Source: Mucilaginibacter sp. PAMC 26640
GTDB taxonomy: Bacteria > Bacteroidota > Bacteroidia > Sphingobacteriales > Sphingobacteriaceae
DNA length: 64,000 nt
Assembly: GCA_001596135.1 (NCBI GenBank)
Contig: CP014773.1
Location: 868,001-932,000, forward strand
Direction of reading: 5' to 3'
Under the pieces are notes generated by a model. The model was given only the letters and a program-made list of their open reading frames with translations, did not search any database and was not told the origin of the DNA. Every line of letters begins with the position of its first letter. Positions within the stretch are counted from its first letter, which is position 1. Below, piece by piece: positions 1-8,189 of the stretch. The position numbers were made by a program, and so were the translations under genes.

Positions 1-1
1 A

Positions 2-214
2 GCGGAGGGATCTGGAAAAAGGACGAAAATTCATTTTGGTGAATTTTTAACAACAGCCTTAACTTCAGCATTTGAAGTAGAAACACAATTACTGATTTGT
101 GAAAGAAGAGCATATGGCTCAAAAGAAAAATTAAATGAATGTTTAGCGTTGGTGGTTGAGGTTCAAAAGATGATATTTTCTTTTAGGGAATATATTTTGA
201 ATGGAAACGATTAA
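2..214 (+). CDS. four helix bundle protein, C-terminal part (23S rRNA-intervening-sequence protein family), cut by window edge
   Basis: An open frame runs from the window edge to a TAA at 212-214 and encodes about 70 residues. The translation is helical (GEFLTTALTSAFEVETQLLI, then a charged turn, then VEVQKMIFSF) and matches my recall of the C-terminal half of the four helix bundle proteins named after proteins encoded in 23S rRNA intervening sequences. The role of this family is unknown; members are often lone genes. The start lies outside the window. Assigned by recognition of the sequence pattern only. Confidence 0.7.
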   Translation, partial: AEGSGKRTKIHFGEFLTTALTSAFEVETQLLICERRAYGSKEKLNECLALVVEVQKMIFSFREYILNGND

Positions 215-216
215 CT

Positions 217-284
217 CAATCAAGATTGGTGGAGCAAGTCTTTTTTTCTTGTCTCTTGGCTTCTTGATTCTTGCATCTTATTAA
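217..284. repeat. pyrimidine-rich word repeat (CTTG..CTCTTGGCTTCTTGATTCTTG type)
   Basis: The gap between the four-helix-bundle gene and the sigma-54 activator contains words of the type TCTTGG, CTTGATTCTTG and an opposed CAATCAAG. The same vocabulary recurs in the gap at 8000-8188, so this looks like a copy of a dispersed intergenic element. Confidence 0.5.
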
Positions 285-286
285 GC

Positions 287-1549
287 ATGGAAATACAAGA
301 AATTAAACAGCGCTTTGGGATCATCGGCAATTCGCCGCTGCTTAACCGGGCAATAAATATAGCTAACCAGGTAGCGCCTACCGATATTTCGGTTTTAATT
401 ACCGGCGAAAGTGGTAGTGGTAAAGAGGTGTTTTCACACATCATCCACCAAATGAGCCCGCGGAAACATGGCCCGTTCATAGCGGTTAATTGTGGAGCCA
501 TACCTGAAGGCACTATCGACTCTGAATTATTTGGGCACGAAAAAGGGGCATACACCGGTGCCGTTGGCGAGCGTAAAGGTTATTTTGAAACCGTAAACGG
601 CGGCACCATATTTTTAGATGAAATAGCCGAAATGCCTTTGGGTACCCAGGCACGCTTACTGCGCGTTCTGGAATCGGGGCAATATATCCGGGTAGGATCA
701 TCCAAAGTAGAAAAGACTAATGTGCGTGTTATTGCTGCTACCAATGTAGATGTATATGATGCGGTAAAAGCGGGTAAATTCCGTGAGGATTTGTACTACA
801 GGCTAAACACTGTGCCTTTGCGCATTCCACCACTGCGGGACAGGAAGGAAGATATATTTTTGTTGTTCCGTAAATTCACATCAGACTTTACTGCTAAATA
901 CCGCTCGCCGCCTATCCAGCTGGATGAAGATGCACAGCAGGTACTAACCAACTACACCTGGCCGGGTAACGTGCGCCAGTTAAAGAACATGGCAGAACAA
1001 CTTGCTGTGCTGGAACGCGACCGCGTAATTACGGCAGCTACCCTGCTTACCTATATTCCGCATGAAACCGGCCGCAGCAACCTGCCAATGCGCCTGGATA
1101 ACCAGCCTAAAGAAGACTTTTCTGAAAGGGATATCCTGTACAAAGTACTTTTTGATATGAAACGTGACATGGTGGAGCTAAAAAAGCTGGTAGCCGATAT
1201 TATAGAACACGGCGGCGTTAGCACCAACTATCAAAACCATTCGCAAACCATAAACCAGTTATACCGCGATATAGAATTGCCGCCGAGTAACTTTAAAGAG
1301 CCACAATTTACTTTACAACAACCCGTTAATAACAACACAGCCAGCAATAATAACACCAGCAATACCGATGCTTTCAATATTACGCAGGATGCGGAAGAAG
1401 TAGAAGAATCGCTGTCGTTAATAGATAAAGAGTCGGACCTGATTCGTAAGGCGTTAAAAAAACACAAAGGAAAACGTAAGCTTGCCGCCAATGAGCTGGG
1501 CATATCAGAACGTACTTTGTATCGTAAAATTAAAGAGTTAAATTTATAG
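287..1549 (+). CDS. sigma-54 interaction domain (AAA+) transcriptional activator with Fis-type HTH
   Basis: A bacterial enhancer-binding protein that should use ATP hydrolysis to open promoters bound by RNA polymerase-sigma54. The AAA+ domain starts almost at the N-terminus: Walker A GESGSGKE at 40-47, the sigma54-contacting loop GAYTGA at 87-92 (the common form is GAFTGA; Tyr is a known variant), Walker B IFLDE at 108-112, and REDLYYRLN at 166-174. A Fis-type helix-turn-helix ends the protein (AANELGISERTLYRKI). A low-complexity Asn/Ser/Thr linker lies near residues 335-370. There is no receiver, GAF or PAS domain, so no input domain is visible. It is 13 nt upstream of lptE and probably co-transcribed with it. 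Target promoters are unknown. Confidence 0.93.
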   Translation: MEIQEIKQRFGIIGNSPLLNRAINIANQVAPTDISVLITGESGSGKEVFSHIIHQMSPRKHGPFIAVNCGAIPEGTIDSELFGHEKGAYTGAVGERKGYFETVNGGTIFLDEIAEMPLGTQARLLRVLESGQYIRVGSSKVEKTNVRVIAATNVDVYDAVKAGKFREDLYYRLNTVPLRIPPLRDRKEDIFLLFRKFTSDFTAKYRSPPIQLDEDAQQVLTNYTWPGNVRQLKNMAEQLAVLERDRVITAATLLTYIPHETGRSNLPMRLDNQPKEDFSERDILYKVLFDMKRDMVELKKLVADIIEHGGVSTNYQNHSQTINQLYRDIELPPSNFKEPQFTLQQPVNNNTASNNNTSNTDAFNITQDAEEVEESLSLIDKESDLIRKALKKHKGKRKLAANELGISERTLYRKIKELNL

Positions 1550-1562
1550 TTATCGATAGTAT

Positions 1563-2087
1563 ATGATAAGAAGACTCTTCTTTAGCGCGCTGTTGTTAGG
1601 TGCAATCATGATGGTATTTAACTCATGCTCGTACAAAATATCGTTAAATGGTTCGGCTATCCCGCCTGATCTCACTACCATCAACATCCAGTATTTTGAA
1701 AATAATGCTCCGCTGGTTGTAAATACGCTCAGTCAGCAATTCACCGAAGCGTTAAAGAACCGCATTCGTACGCAAACCAATATCAGCATTGTGCGCGGTG
1801 AGGGTAAGGCAAGCCTATCAGGTGCTATTGTCGGCTATACCATTGCACCAATATCAATCGAGGCAACCAATAATAATACAGCGCCAATAGCAGGTGCCAG
1901 CCGCTTAACCATTACGGTAAACGTAAAATTCGTTTATGATGCCGATAAAAAGCTTAGTTTTGAGCAAACATTTAGCCGATTTGCAAATTTCACAGGCGAT
2001 ATTAATTCCCAGGAGCAGGCGCTGATACAGGATATCAATAAGCAGCTAACTGAAGATATTTTCAATAAGGCTTTTAATAATTGGTAA
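1563..2087 (+). CDS. lptE: LptE family LPS-assembly lipoprotein
   Basis: A 174-residue lipoprotein. In the LPS export machine LptE plugs the outer-membrane barrel LptD and helps place LPS in the outer leaflet. A type II signal peptide with lipobox FNSC puts the lipidated Cys at 22. The mature part begins YKISLNGSAIPPDLTTINIQ, the typical start of Bacteroidota LptE proteins, which are very divergent from the E. coli protein. It lies between the sigma-54 activator and an acidic protein in a four-gene run ending with secG. The gene name rests on family pattern and position. Confidence 0.85.
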   Translation: MIRRLFFSALLLGAIMMVFNSCSYKISLNGSAIPPDLTTINIQYFENNAPLVVNTLSQQFTEALKNRIRTQTNISIVRGEGKASLSGAIVGYTIAPISIEATNNNTAPIAGASRLTITVNVKFVYDADKKLSFEQTFSRFANFTGDINSQEQALIQDINKQLTEDIFNKAFNNW

Positions 2088-2108
2088 GCAATTTATAGTT
2101 TTAACGAA

Positions 2109-4214
2109 GTGGATCAAAACATAAATAACAGGCATAAAGAAATTTTGTGGGATTTGCTGGCCAATCCGGCCGAAAATGGCCAGTTGTACAGAACCACGCT
2201 GGAACGTTTGGTACAGGATAACCCGCAAAGCGGTTTGCTGCAGGTTATGTTTGCCCGGTCTGCAGCAACAGCCGATATGAATAAGGCCTCAGCTTATTTC
2301 AGCCCTAAAGCGCTTCACAAGATCATGTATGATCCGGATGGCTTGCTGCCCGTATCACGCGAAAGGATCAACATCTCGTTAAATGACAAACAATTTTCCA
2401 ATCCTGAAAACTACTTTAATATTGGCCAGATTGCCGAGGCCGAACCGTCTGCACAGCTAAGCGAAGCACCGGTTGCGGAAAACGAAAGTTTAATTACGCA
2501 GGATCTTTCCCAACCCGCCGCCCTGGTAATGTTAAATGAAGAAGTAGCAGCAGAAACAGACAATCCTCCTGCACTTCCGCCACATACCGAAGACGATAAT
2601 TACCAGGAACCTGTACAGGATTATATTGCCCCGGTGACTTTAGAGGCTTATGAAGCTATTACAGCCGAACCGGCACAGCCCGAAACCGAAATACCGCAGC
2701 AGATTGAAAGTAAACCAAACACTGACACGCAAAACTTAGGGTTAAACTCACCGGAGGTTGAATCTTTTGAGCCAGAAGAAGCTGAGACAACGTCGCCGGT
2801 GACGGAGGTAGAACCGCCAAATATTGCTCCGGAACCTGTGATTTATCAATGGCATCAGCCATCGAATGAGGCAGAGGATGACGAGGATCCGTTTTACGAT
2901 CCTTGGGACATGTCAAAGTTGGAAGACGCACCGGAAATTGCCGTACCTGTATACCAATGGCAAACAGAGCCCATGACAGAAATTACTATCGATGAGGCAA
3001 CGGGCGTTGAAACTGCTGTGCAGCCGGAACAAACTTTAGAACCTGTAGATGCAATAACCCCGCAAGCCCCTGTAACGCCAGTGGCTGTTGAAGCCTTTAA
3101 AGTGGCAACTTACGATCATTCGCTTTCCGGTTATGAGCAGGCCGGATTTGATGCCGCACTGCAAGCACCCGATAATGAAAAACTTGGAGAAGTATCTTCA
3201 TTTGATCACTATCGTACCGAAAATGTATTCCATCATTCCGATGATATTGATGATGAGGTTTTTGACGAGATTGTAAGTATTGATGAAATAGGTGTTGTAA
3301 CGATTGGAAACAAATTTGCTGAAGATTCTTCAGCCGGCAATGAAATTCCATTAGATGCGGGCTCAGGAGAGATAGCAACCCAGCAAAGCTTTATAGACGA
3401 TGAAACTGAAAGGCTGATCTATGGCAATATAGCTGCTACTGACTACCTGTCTTTCGATAAAAAGCTTGATGAGTTACGCAGCGGGATCAAGGCACCGCGC
3501 ACTGCAGATGTACCGGCAACCCCTCCAGCTGAAGAAAATGCACCGGCAGCTGACATTCCTGTTGCACCCATCGCTGAGGTTGCACCACAGGCGGCTGCCA
3601 TATCTGTTGCGCCAGCAGAATTACCTGCTCAGCAGGCAGCCTTACCAGAACATGAACCTGATGTGGTTGCCAAATATAACGATGAATCGCTGCCGTACAG
3701 TTTTATGTGGTGGCTGGATAAAACCCGTAAGGAACATGCCGGCACAACGCAGCCTTATGTAGCCGCTACGCCGACACCGCCCAATAGCCCATTTAGGCCT
3801 GAGTTTAATCCATCGCAGGAAACTTTGGTGCAAAAGCCAATTCCGGATGAATTGCAGCAGCAGTATTATGCTAATATATTCAGCCTTACCTCGGTTAGCA
3901 GCATCGGCGATGCAGAACCACCTCAAATTGCATTTGATCCGGATAAAAAAGAAGACGTGATCATCGAGCGTTTTATTCATACCGATCCGCACATCAAGCC
4001 ATTAGCCGCCGACAAACTGGATAATGAAAACAAGGCCAAGAAGAGTTCCGAGGACCAGGATATTATGGTGACTGAAACACTGGCCCGTATTTACGGCGAC
4101 CAGATGCTATATCATAAAGCCATAGCTACTTATAAAAAATTGCAGTTGAAAATCCCGGAAAAAAAGCTTTACTTTGCATCCCGGATTGAACAGTTAGAAA
4201 AGAAAATCAATTAA
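2109..4214 (+). CDS. large acidic protein with a C-terminal TPR-like segment, function unknown
   Basis: A 701-residue protein with a GTG start 21 nt after lptE. The N-terminal 100 residues look folded and helical (HKEILWDLLANPAENGQLYR). The middle (about 110-620) is low-complexity, rich in Glu, Pro, Ala and Asp and probably disordered. The last 50 residues (TETLARIYGDQMLYHKAIAT, KKLQLKIPEKK) look like a single tetratricopeptide unit. No signal peptide or membrane segment is seen, so it is probably cytoplasmic. Its fixed place between lptE and secG suggests an envelope or secretion role, but this is only an inference. Confidence 0.85.
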   Translation: MDQNINNRHKEILWDLLANPAENGQLYRTTLERLVQDNPQSGLLQVMFARSAATADMNKASAYFSPKALHKIMYDPDGLLPVSRERINISLNDKQFSNPENYFNIGQIAEAEPSAQLSEAPVAENESLITQDLSQPAALVMLNEEVAAETDNPPALPPHTEDDNYQEPVQDYIAPVTLEAYEAITAEPAQPETEIPQQIESKPNTDTQNLGLNSPEVESFEPEEAETTSPVTEVEPPNIAPEPVIYQWHQPSNEAEDDEDPFYDPWDMSKLEDAPEIAVPVYQWQTEPMTEITIDEATGVETAVQPEQTLEPVDAITPQAPVTPVAVEAFKVATYDHSLSGYEQAGFDAALQAPDNEKLGEVSSFDHYRTENVFHHSDDIDDEVFDEIVSIDEIGVVTIGNKFAEDSSAGNEIPLDAGSGEIATQQSFIDDETERLIYGNIAATDYLSFDKKLDELRSGIKAPRTADVPATPPAEENAPAADIPVAPIAEVAPQAAAISVAPAELPAQQAALPEHEPDVVAKYNDESLPYSFMWWLDKTRKEHAGTTQPYVAATPTPPNSPFRPEFNPSQETLVQKPIPDELQQQYYANIFSLTSVSSIGDAEPPQIAFDPDKKEDVIIERFIHTDPHIKPLAADKLDNENKAKKSSEDQDIMVTETLARIYGDQMLYHKAIATYKKLQLKIPEKKLYFASRIEQLEKKIN

Positions 4215-4225
4215 TAAATAAAGAA

Positions 4226-4576
4226 ATGTACCTAGTTTTAATCATTATCACCATCATTATATGCGTGCTTTTAGGCCTTATTGTTTTGATACAGAACCCT
4301 AAAGGCGGTGGTTTATCATCAAATTTTGCAGGCTCATCTCAATTAATGGGTGTACAAAAAACCGGCGATTTCCTTGAAAAAGGCACCTGGGTTTTGGCTA
4401 TCAGCATTATGGTTTTATCATTGATCATTAATGTATCTGTTAAAGGTGGCGCACAAAGAGGTGATGATTCAGAAACAAAGAAACTAATTCAGAACGCATC
4501 TAAGCCAAGTGCATCAGCTCCGGCAGCTGCTCCGCTGAACTTGCCGGCTACAACACCAGCACCGAAAAAACCATAA
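4226..4576 (+). CDS. secG: preprotein translocase subunit SecG
   Basis: A 116-residue protein with two membrane segments (about 2-22 and 52-72) joined by the family loop containing LIQNPKGGGLSSNFAGSSQ. SecG is the non-essential third subunit of the SecYEG translocon and assists SecA-driven export. The Ala/Pro/Lys-rich tail after residue 90 is longer than in E. coli but common in Bacteroidota. It is the last gene of the unit that begins with the sigma-54 activator, 11 nt after the preceding stop, and is followed by a strong terminator. Confidence 0.95.
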   Translation: MYLVLIIITIIICVLLGLIVLIQNPKGGGLSSNFAGSSQLMGVQKTGDFLEKGTWVLAISIMVLSLIINVSVKGGAQRGDDSETKKLIQNASKPSASAPAAAPLNLPATTPAPKKP

Positions 4577-4601
4577 TCATTACGTTTTTAAAATAGCTTT
4601 T

Positions 4602-4632
4602 AAAGGCCCTGAATATTCAGGGCCTTTATTGT
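4602..4632 (+). terminator. intrinsic terminator after secG
   Basis: A perfect inverted repeat (AAAGGCCCTGAA / TTCAGGGCCTTT, 4602-4613 and 4616-4627) is followed by TATTGTTT. It sits 25 nt after the secG stop and closes the transcription unit. Confidence 0.85.
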
Positions 4633-4722
4633 TTACGCCCTGACACGATGACACGCGGCTATTAACTTAATGTTACGGTCGGCTGGCAAGCAGACAAATG
4701 GCTGACAATACAACAGAAAAAC

Positions 4723-4776
4723 ATGCCAATCAAGGCCTTTTTAAACCCTTGGCATAATTGATGTGATTCCCATCAA
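4723..4776 (+). promoter_or_regulatory. possible groES control region: ATGCCAA/TTGGCAT inverted repeat overlapping a weak sigma-54-like site
   Basis: ATGCCAA at 4723-4729 is the reverse complement of TTGGCAT at 4749-4755. The TTGGCA also fits the -24 half of a sigma-54 promoter: GG at 4751-4752, then exactly 10 nt, then GT at 4763-4764 where GC would be the consensus. No TAnnTTTG box and no CIRCE (HrcA) palindrome was found before groES. The sigma-54 reading is weak because the -12 half is poor. Confidence 0.25.
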
Positions 4777-4813
4777 CGTAAACTAAAAATTATAAATTCA
4801 AATTAATAGTACT

Positions 4814-5107
4814 ATGTCATTAAACATTAAACCCTTTGCAGATAGAGTGGTTGTTGAGGCCGCAGCTGCTGAAACTAAAACCGCTTCAGGTATCTACATT
4901 CCTGAAACAGCACAAGAAAAACCACAAAAAGGAACTATCGTAGCAGTTGGTCCGGGCAAATATGCAGATGTGTCTGGCGTATTGATCCCAATGACCGCCC
5001 AGGTTGGCGATTCAATTTTATATGGCAAATATGCCGGTACCGAGATCACTCTTGACGGTAAAGAGTATCTTATCATGCGCGAATCTGATATTTACGCGGT
5101 GCTATAA
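4814..5107 (+). CDS. groES: co-chaperonin GroES
   Basis: A 97-residue 10-kDa chaperonin that caps the GroEL ring as a heptamer during ATP-driven folding. The whole sequence is typical: FADRVVVE near the start, the mobile loop at about 20-36 (KTASGIYIPETAQEKPQKG), the GKYAG stretch, and the C-terminal YLIMRESDIYAVL. It is full length and forms a two-gene operon with groEL, separated by a 109-nt gap with an inverted repeat. Confidence 0.98.
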   Translation: MSLNIKPFADRVVVEAAAAETKTASGIYIPETAQEKPQKGTIVAVGPGKYADVSGVLIPMTAQVGDSILYGKYAGTEITLDGKEYLIMRESDIYAVL

Positions 5108-5127
5108 TTAGTGAATGCCCGAATGAC

Positions 5128-5185
5128 TGAATTAGTGAGTAAGCTTCCTAATTCATTATCCGGAACAAAGTCAATCACTAATTCA
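5128..5185. repeat. inverted repeat TGAATTAGTGA/TCACTAATTCA between groES and groEL
   Basis: An 11-bp perfect inverted repeat: TGAATTAGTGA at 5128-5138 and TCACTAATTCA at 5175-5185. Further partial copies of the same word (CTAATTCATTA, ACTAATTCAAAA) occur in the same gap, as does ATTAGTGAATG at 5108-5118. It could fold in the groESL mRNA and influence the ratio of the two products, or be an intergenic repeat element. Confidence 0.6.
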
Positions 5186-5216
5186 ATAATTTACTAATTC
5201 AAAACTTAAAACAAAT

Positions 5217-6857
5217 ATGGCAAAGCAAGTTAAATACAATGTTGAGGCACGCGACGCTTTAAAACGCGGTGTTGATATTTTGGCTAACGCAGTAAAAGTA
5301 ACGTTAGGCCCAAAAGGCCGTCACGTAATTATCGATAAAAAGTTTGGCTCACCAAGCATCACTAAAGATGGTGTAACTGTAGCTAAAGAAATCGAATTAA
5401 AAGACCCTATCGAAAACATGGGTGCACAAATGGTTAAAGAAGTTGCATCAAAAACTGCTGATATTGCAGGTGATGGTACAACTACTGCTACCGTTTTAGC
5501 ACAAGCTATTGTTACAGCAGGTATCAAAAACGTTGCAGCCGGCGCTAACCCAATGGATTTGAAACGTGGTATCGACAAAGCTGTGGCTGCTGTTGTTGCT
5601 GATCTTAAATCTCAAAAACAAGATGTTGGCGATGATTTCGGTAAAATCAAACAAGTAGCATCTATCTCTGCAAATAACGATGAAGTTATTGGTGAGATGA
5701 TTGCTGATGCAATGAAAAAAGTTGGAACCAGCGGTGTTATCACTGTTGAAGAAGCAAAAGGTACGGAAACTGAAGTTAAAACTGTAGAAGGTATGCAGTT
5801 TGACCGTGGTTACCTTTCTCCTTACTTCGTAACCAATTCAGATAAAATGGAAGTTGAGTTAGATAACCCATACATCCTTATCTACGATAAAAAAATCTCT
5901 TCAATGAAGGAATTGCTTCCTATCCTGGAGAAACAAGTTCAAACCGGCAAACCATTGCTGATCATTGCTGAAGACTTAGATGGCGAAGCATTAGCTACAT
6001 TAGTAGTAAATAAGATCCGTGGCTCACTGAAAGTAGCTGCTGTTAAAGCACCTGGTTTTGGCGATCGCCGTAAGGCTATGTTAGAAGATATCGCTGTATT
6101 AATAGGCGGTACCGTGATCTCTGAAGAAAGAGGCTACAAATTAGAAAGTGCTGACCTGAGCATGTTAGGCCAGGCTGAGAAAATTTCTATCGATAAAGAC
6201 AATACTACTATCGTTAACGGTAATGGTGATGCAGAACTGATCAAAGCCCGTGTTGGCGAGATCCGTGCGCAGATAGAAACTACTACTTCTGATTACGATA
6301 AAGAAAAATTGCAGGAGCGTTTAGCTAAATTAAGCGGTGGTGTTGCTGTATTATACATAGGCGCTGCTTCTGAAGTGGAAATGAAAGAAAAGAAAGATCG
6401 CGTTGACGATGCTTTACATGCAACCCGTGCGGCTGTTGAAGAAGGTATTGTTGCAGGTGGTGGTGTTGCTTTCATCCGCGCAGTTGCTGCTTTAGCTGAA
6501 TTGAAAGGTGCTAACGACGATGAGAACACTGGTATCCAGATCATCCGTCGCGCTATTGAAGAACCACTTCGTCAAATTTGCCAGAACTCTGGTATCGAAG
6601 GCTCTATCGTGGTTCAAAAAGTTAAAGAAGGTACAGGTGACTTCGGTTACAATGCCCGTACTGATGTTTACGAAAACTTAATTGGTGCCGGTGTTATCGA
6701 CCCAACTAAAGTAAGCCGTGTAGCATTAGAAAACGCTGCGTCTATCGCTTCAATGCTGTTAACTACCGAGTGTGTGTTAGCAGATGATCCGGAAGATGAA
6801 AAAGGTGGCGGTATGCCTCCAATGGGCGGCGGTGGCGGCATGGGTGGCATGATGTAA
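5217..6857 (+). CDS. groEL: chaperonin GroEL (60 kDa)
   Basis: A 546-residue subunit of the tetradecameric folding chamber. The N-terminus [20 protein letters not shown], the nucleotide-binding [12 protein letters not shown] near 85, the [13 protein letters not shown] segment near 400, and the Gly/Met-rich C-terminal tail ([17 protein letters not shown]) are all present. Length is normal. It follows groES in one operon. Codon use is biased toward frequent codons, as expected for a highly expressed gene. Confidence 0.99.
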   Translation: MAKQVKYNVEARDALKRGVDILANAVKVTLGPKGRHVIIDKKFGSPSITKDGVTVAKEIELKDPIENMGAQMVKEVASKTADIAGDGTTTATVLAQAIVTAGIKNVAAGANPMDLKRGIDKAVAAVVADLKSQKQDVGDDFGKIKQVASISANNDEVIGEMIADAMKKVGTSGVITVEEAKGTETEVKTVEGMQFDRGYLSPYFVTNSDKMEVELDNPYILIYDKKISSMKELLPILEKQVQTGKPLLIIAEDLDGEALATLVVNKIRGSLKVAAVKAPGFGDRRKAMLEDIAVLIGGTVISEERGYKLESADLSMLGQAEKISIDKDNTTIVNGNGDAELIKARVGEIRAQIETTTSDYDKEKLQERLAKLSGGVAVLYIGAASEVEMKEKKDRVDDALHATRAAVEEGIVAGGGVAFIRAVAALAELKGANDDENTGIQIIRRAIEEPLRQICQNSGIEGSIVVQKVKEGTGDFGYNARTDVYENLIGAGVIDPTKVSRVALENAASIASMLLTTECVLADDPEDEKGGGMPPMGGGGGMGGMM

Positions 6858-6890
6858 TCATCCCCCTCGTCCTGCAAAGGATTTGTTAAG

Positions 6891-6924
6891 ACCCTTGTAT
6901 ACAAAAGTATACAGGGGTTTTTTC
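6891..6924 (+). terminator. intrinsic terminator after groEL
   Basis: A 12-bp stem with one G-U pair (ACCCTTGTATAC at 6891-6902, AAAA loop, GTATACAGGGGT at 6907-6918) followed by a T run. It lies 34 nt after the groEL stop. Confidence 0.9.
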
Positions 6925-7080
6925 TTTTAAAGGGACTTTAACTGAAAATAAACGTTTAAACACATTATCCACAAGCTTTTTGCTCTGTTAATAGATCCGT
7001 ATAAGAGAATTAAGCGTAATTAGGTTAACACAGGGGCTAATGCTGTAATTAGGCACAGCATTTGAATACCCCACAGTATT

Positions 7081-7179
7081 ATGAAAAACCTCAGAAATAA
7101 AAAGACACAGATTCATAGCCGCATTGTAGAATGGGTGCTGTTTAAAGGCCCTGAGCTATTCGTGGCCATGTATAGCTAG
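7081..7179 (+). CDS. possible 32-residue small protein
   Basis: A short frame starting at ATG 7081 and ending at TAG 7177-7179 in the 350-nt gap between groEL and the MscS gene. The peptide begins MKNLRNKKTQIHSRIVEW and is basic then hydrophobic. No family is recognised, and there is no clear promoter or ribosome-binding site. It may simply be a chance frame. Confidence 0.2.
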   Translation: MKNLRNKKTQIHSRIVEWVLFKGPELFVAMYS

Positions 7180-7211
7180 TCAACAAAAAAACATTAATTT
7201 TGGCTCCTGTT

Positions 7212-7997
7212 ATGGAGCTAAAAGAATTTTATCACACCATCCACATCTGGCTTGTGGAAAGCGGACCAAAGTACGTAGCCGGAATAATTCTTTTCTTTGT
7301 CGGCATTTGGGTGATCTCCTTCATGAGGATGCGCATCACCAAAAGAATGAGTACCCGCAACGTTCATTCTTCATTGCAACCCTTTATTTTAAGCCTTTCC
7401 ATCACCGCGCTATATTTTATACTGGTATTTTCAGTATTGAATATCGTAGGTATCCAACTCACTTTCTTGAGCACTGTAATTGGCGCGGCAGGCGTGGCAG
7501 CAGGTCTGGCATTATCAGGAACCTTACAGAATTTTGCCGGAGGAGTGTTGATCTTGCTATTAAAACCTTTTGAGATAGAAGACAGCATCGTGGCACAGGG
7601 GCAGGATGGCAGAGTAACCTCCATCCAGATTTTTTATACTGTGCTGATCACAGCAGACAATAAAACGGTAATTATCCCCAATGGTAAACTGTTTAATGAA
7701 GTGATCGTAAACGTTACGCGGGAAGGCAAGCGACGACTTGATTTTGAAATAAAACTGGGTTACGCCGCACCGGTAAACCAGGTAAAACAAGTCATTAATG
7801 ATGCGATAAAAACTATCCCGGCCATACTACCCGATCCGGCCCCACGTGCAGGCGTGGTAGCGCTGGAAATCGACGGCATCAAGTACACCATCAATGTTTG
7901 GGTGCAACCCGCAAACTTTCTGACTACCAAAATAGAACTTCAAGAGAAAATAGTAATAGGTTTAGCCGCCGCCGGCGTTAAACTGCCGGGAACCTAG
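7212..7997 (+). CDS. MscS family small-conductance mechanosensitive ion channel
   Basis: A 261-residue membrane channel that opens under membrane tension and protects against osmotic downshock. Three membrane segments lie in the first 105 residues. The third is the pore helix with Gly/Ala packing (LSTVIGAAGVAAGLALSGTL, then QNFAGG and LLLKPFEIED). The soluble C-terminal region is the mixed alpha/beta vestibule. I start at the ATG at 7212; an in-frame TTG at 7200 would add four residues. The gene stands alone, convergent with the DUF58 operon. Confidence 0.93.
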   Translation: MELKEFYHTIHIWLVESGPKYVAGIILFFVGIWVISFMRMRITKRMSTRNVHSSLQPFILSLSITALYFILVFSVLNIVGIQLTFLSTVIGAAGVAAGLALSGTLQNFAGGVLILLLKPFEIEDSIVAQGQDGRVTSIQIFYTVLITADNKTVIIPNGKLFNEVIVNVTREGKRRLDFEIKLGYAAPVNQVKQVINDAIKTIPAILPDPAPRAGVVALEIDGIKYTINVWVQPANFLTTKIELQEKIVIGLAAAGVKLPGT

Positions 7998-7999
7998 GA

Positions 8000-8188
8000 G
8001 AGAAGAATCAGGTAGAAAGAATCAAGATAGCAAGAGAGAAGACTGCAAAAAAGAAGAGTCAAGATACCAAGAGCCAAGAATCAAGAATCAAGATCAACAC
8101 TGCTACCGATTCTTTCCTCCTGATCTTGCCTCTTGGCTCCTGATTCTCGGCTCCTGATTCTTGCCTCCCGCTCCCCGCTCCTCACTCC
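8000..8188. repeat. purine/pyrimidine word-repeat element with inverted arms
   Basis: The gap between two convergent genes is almost fully built from variants of AAGAATCAAGA and CAAGAGCCAAGAATC on the left (about 8000-8094) and their complements on the right (ATCTTGCCTCTTGGCTCCTG, TGATTCTCGGCTCCTGATTC, about 8120-8164), followed by CTCCCCGCTCCTCACTCCCC. The left arm is purine-rich and the right arm pyrimidine-rich, so the RNA could form a long imperfect hairpin. A related copy lies at 217-284. Confidence 0.7.
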
Positions 8189-8189
8189 C

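Noticed and set aside
4814..5107. HrcA/CIRCE operator before groES
   Set aside because: No TTAGCACTC-N9-GAGTGCTAA or near match was found in 4577-4813.
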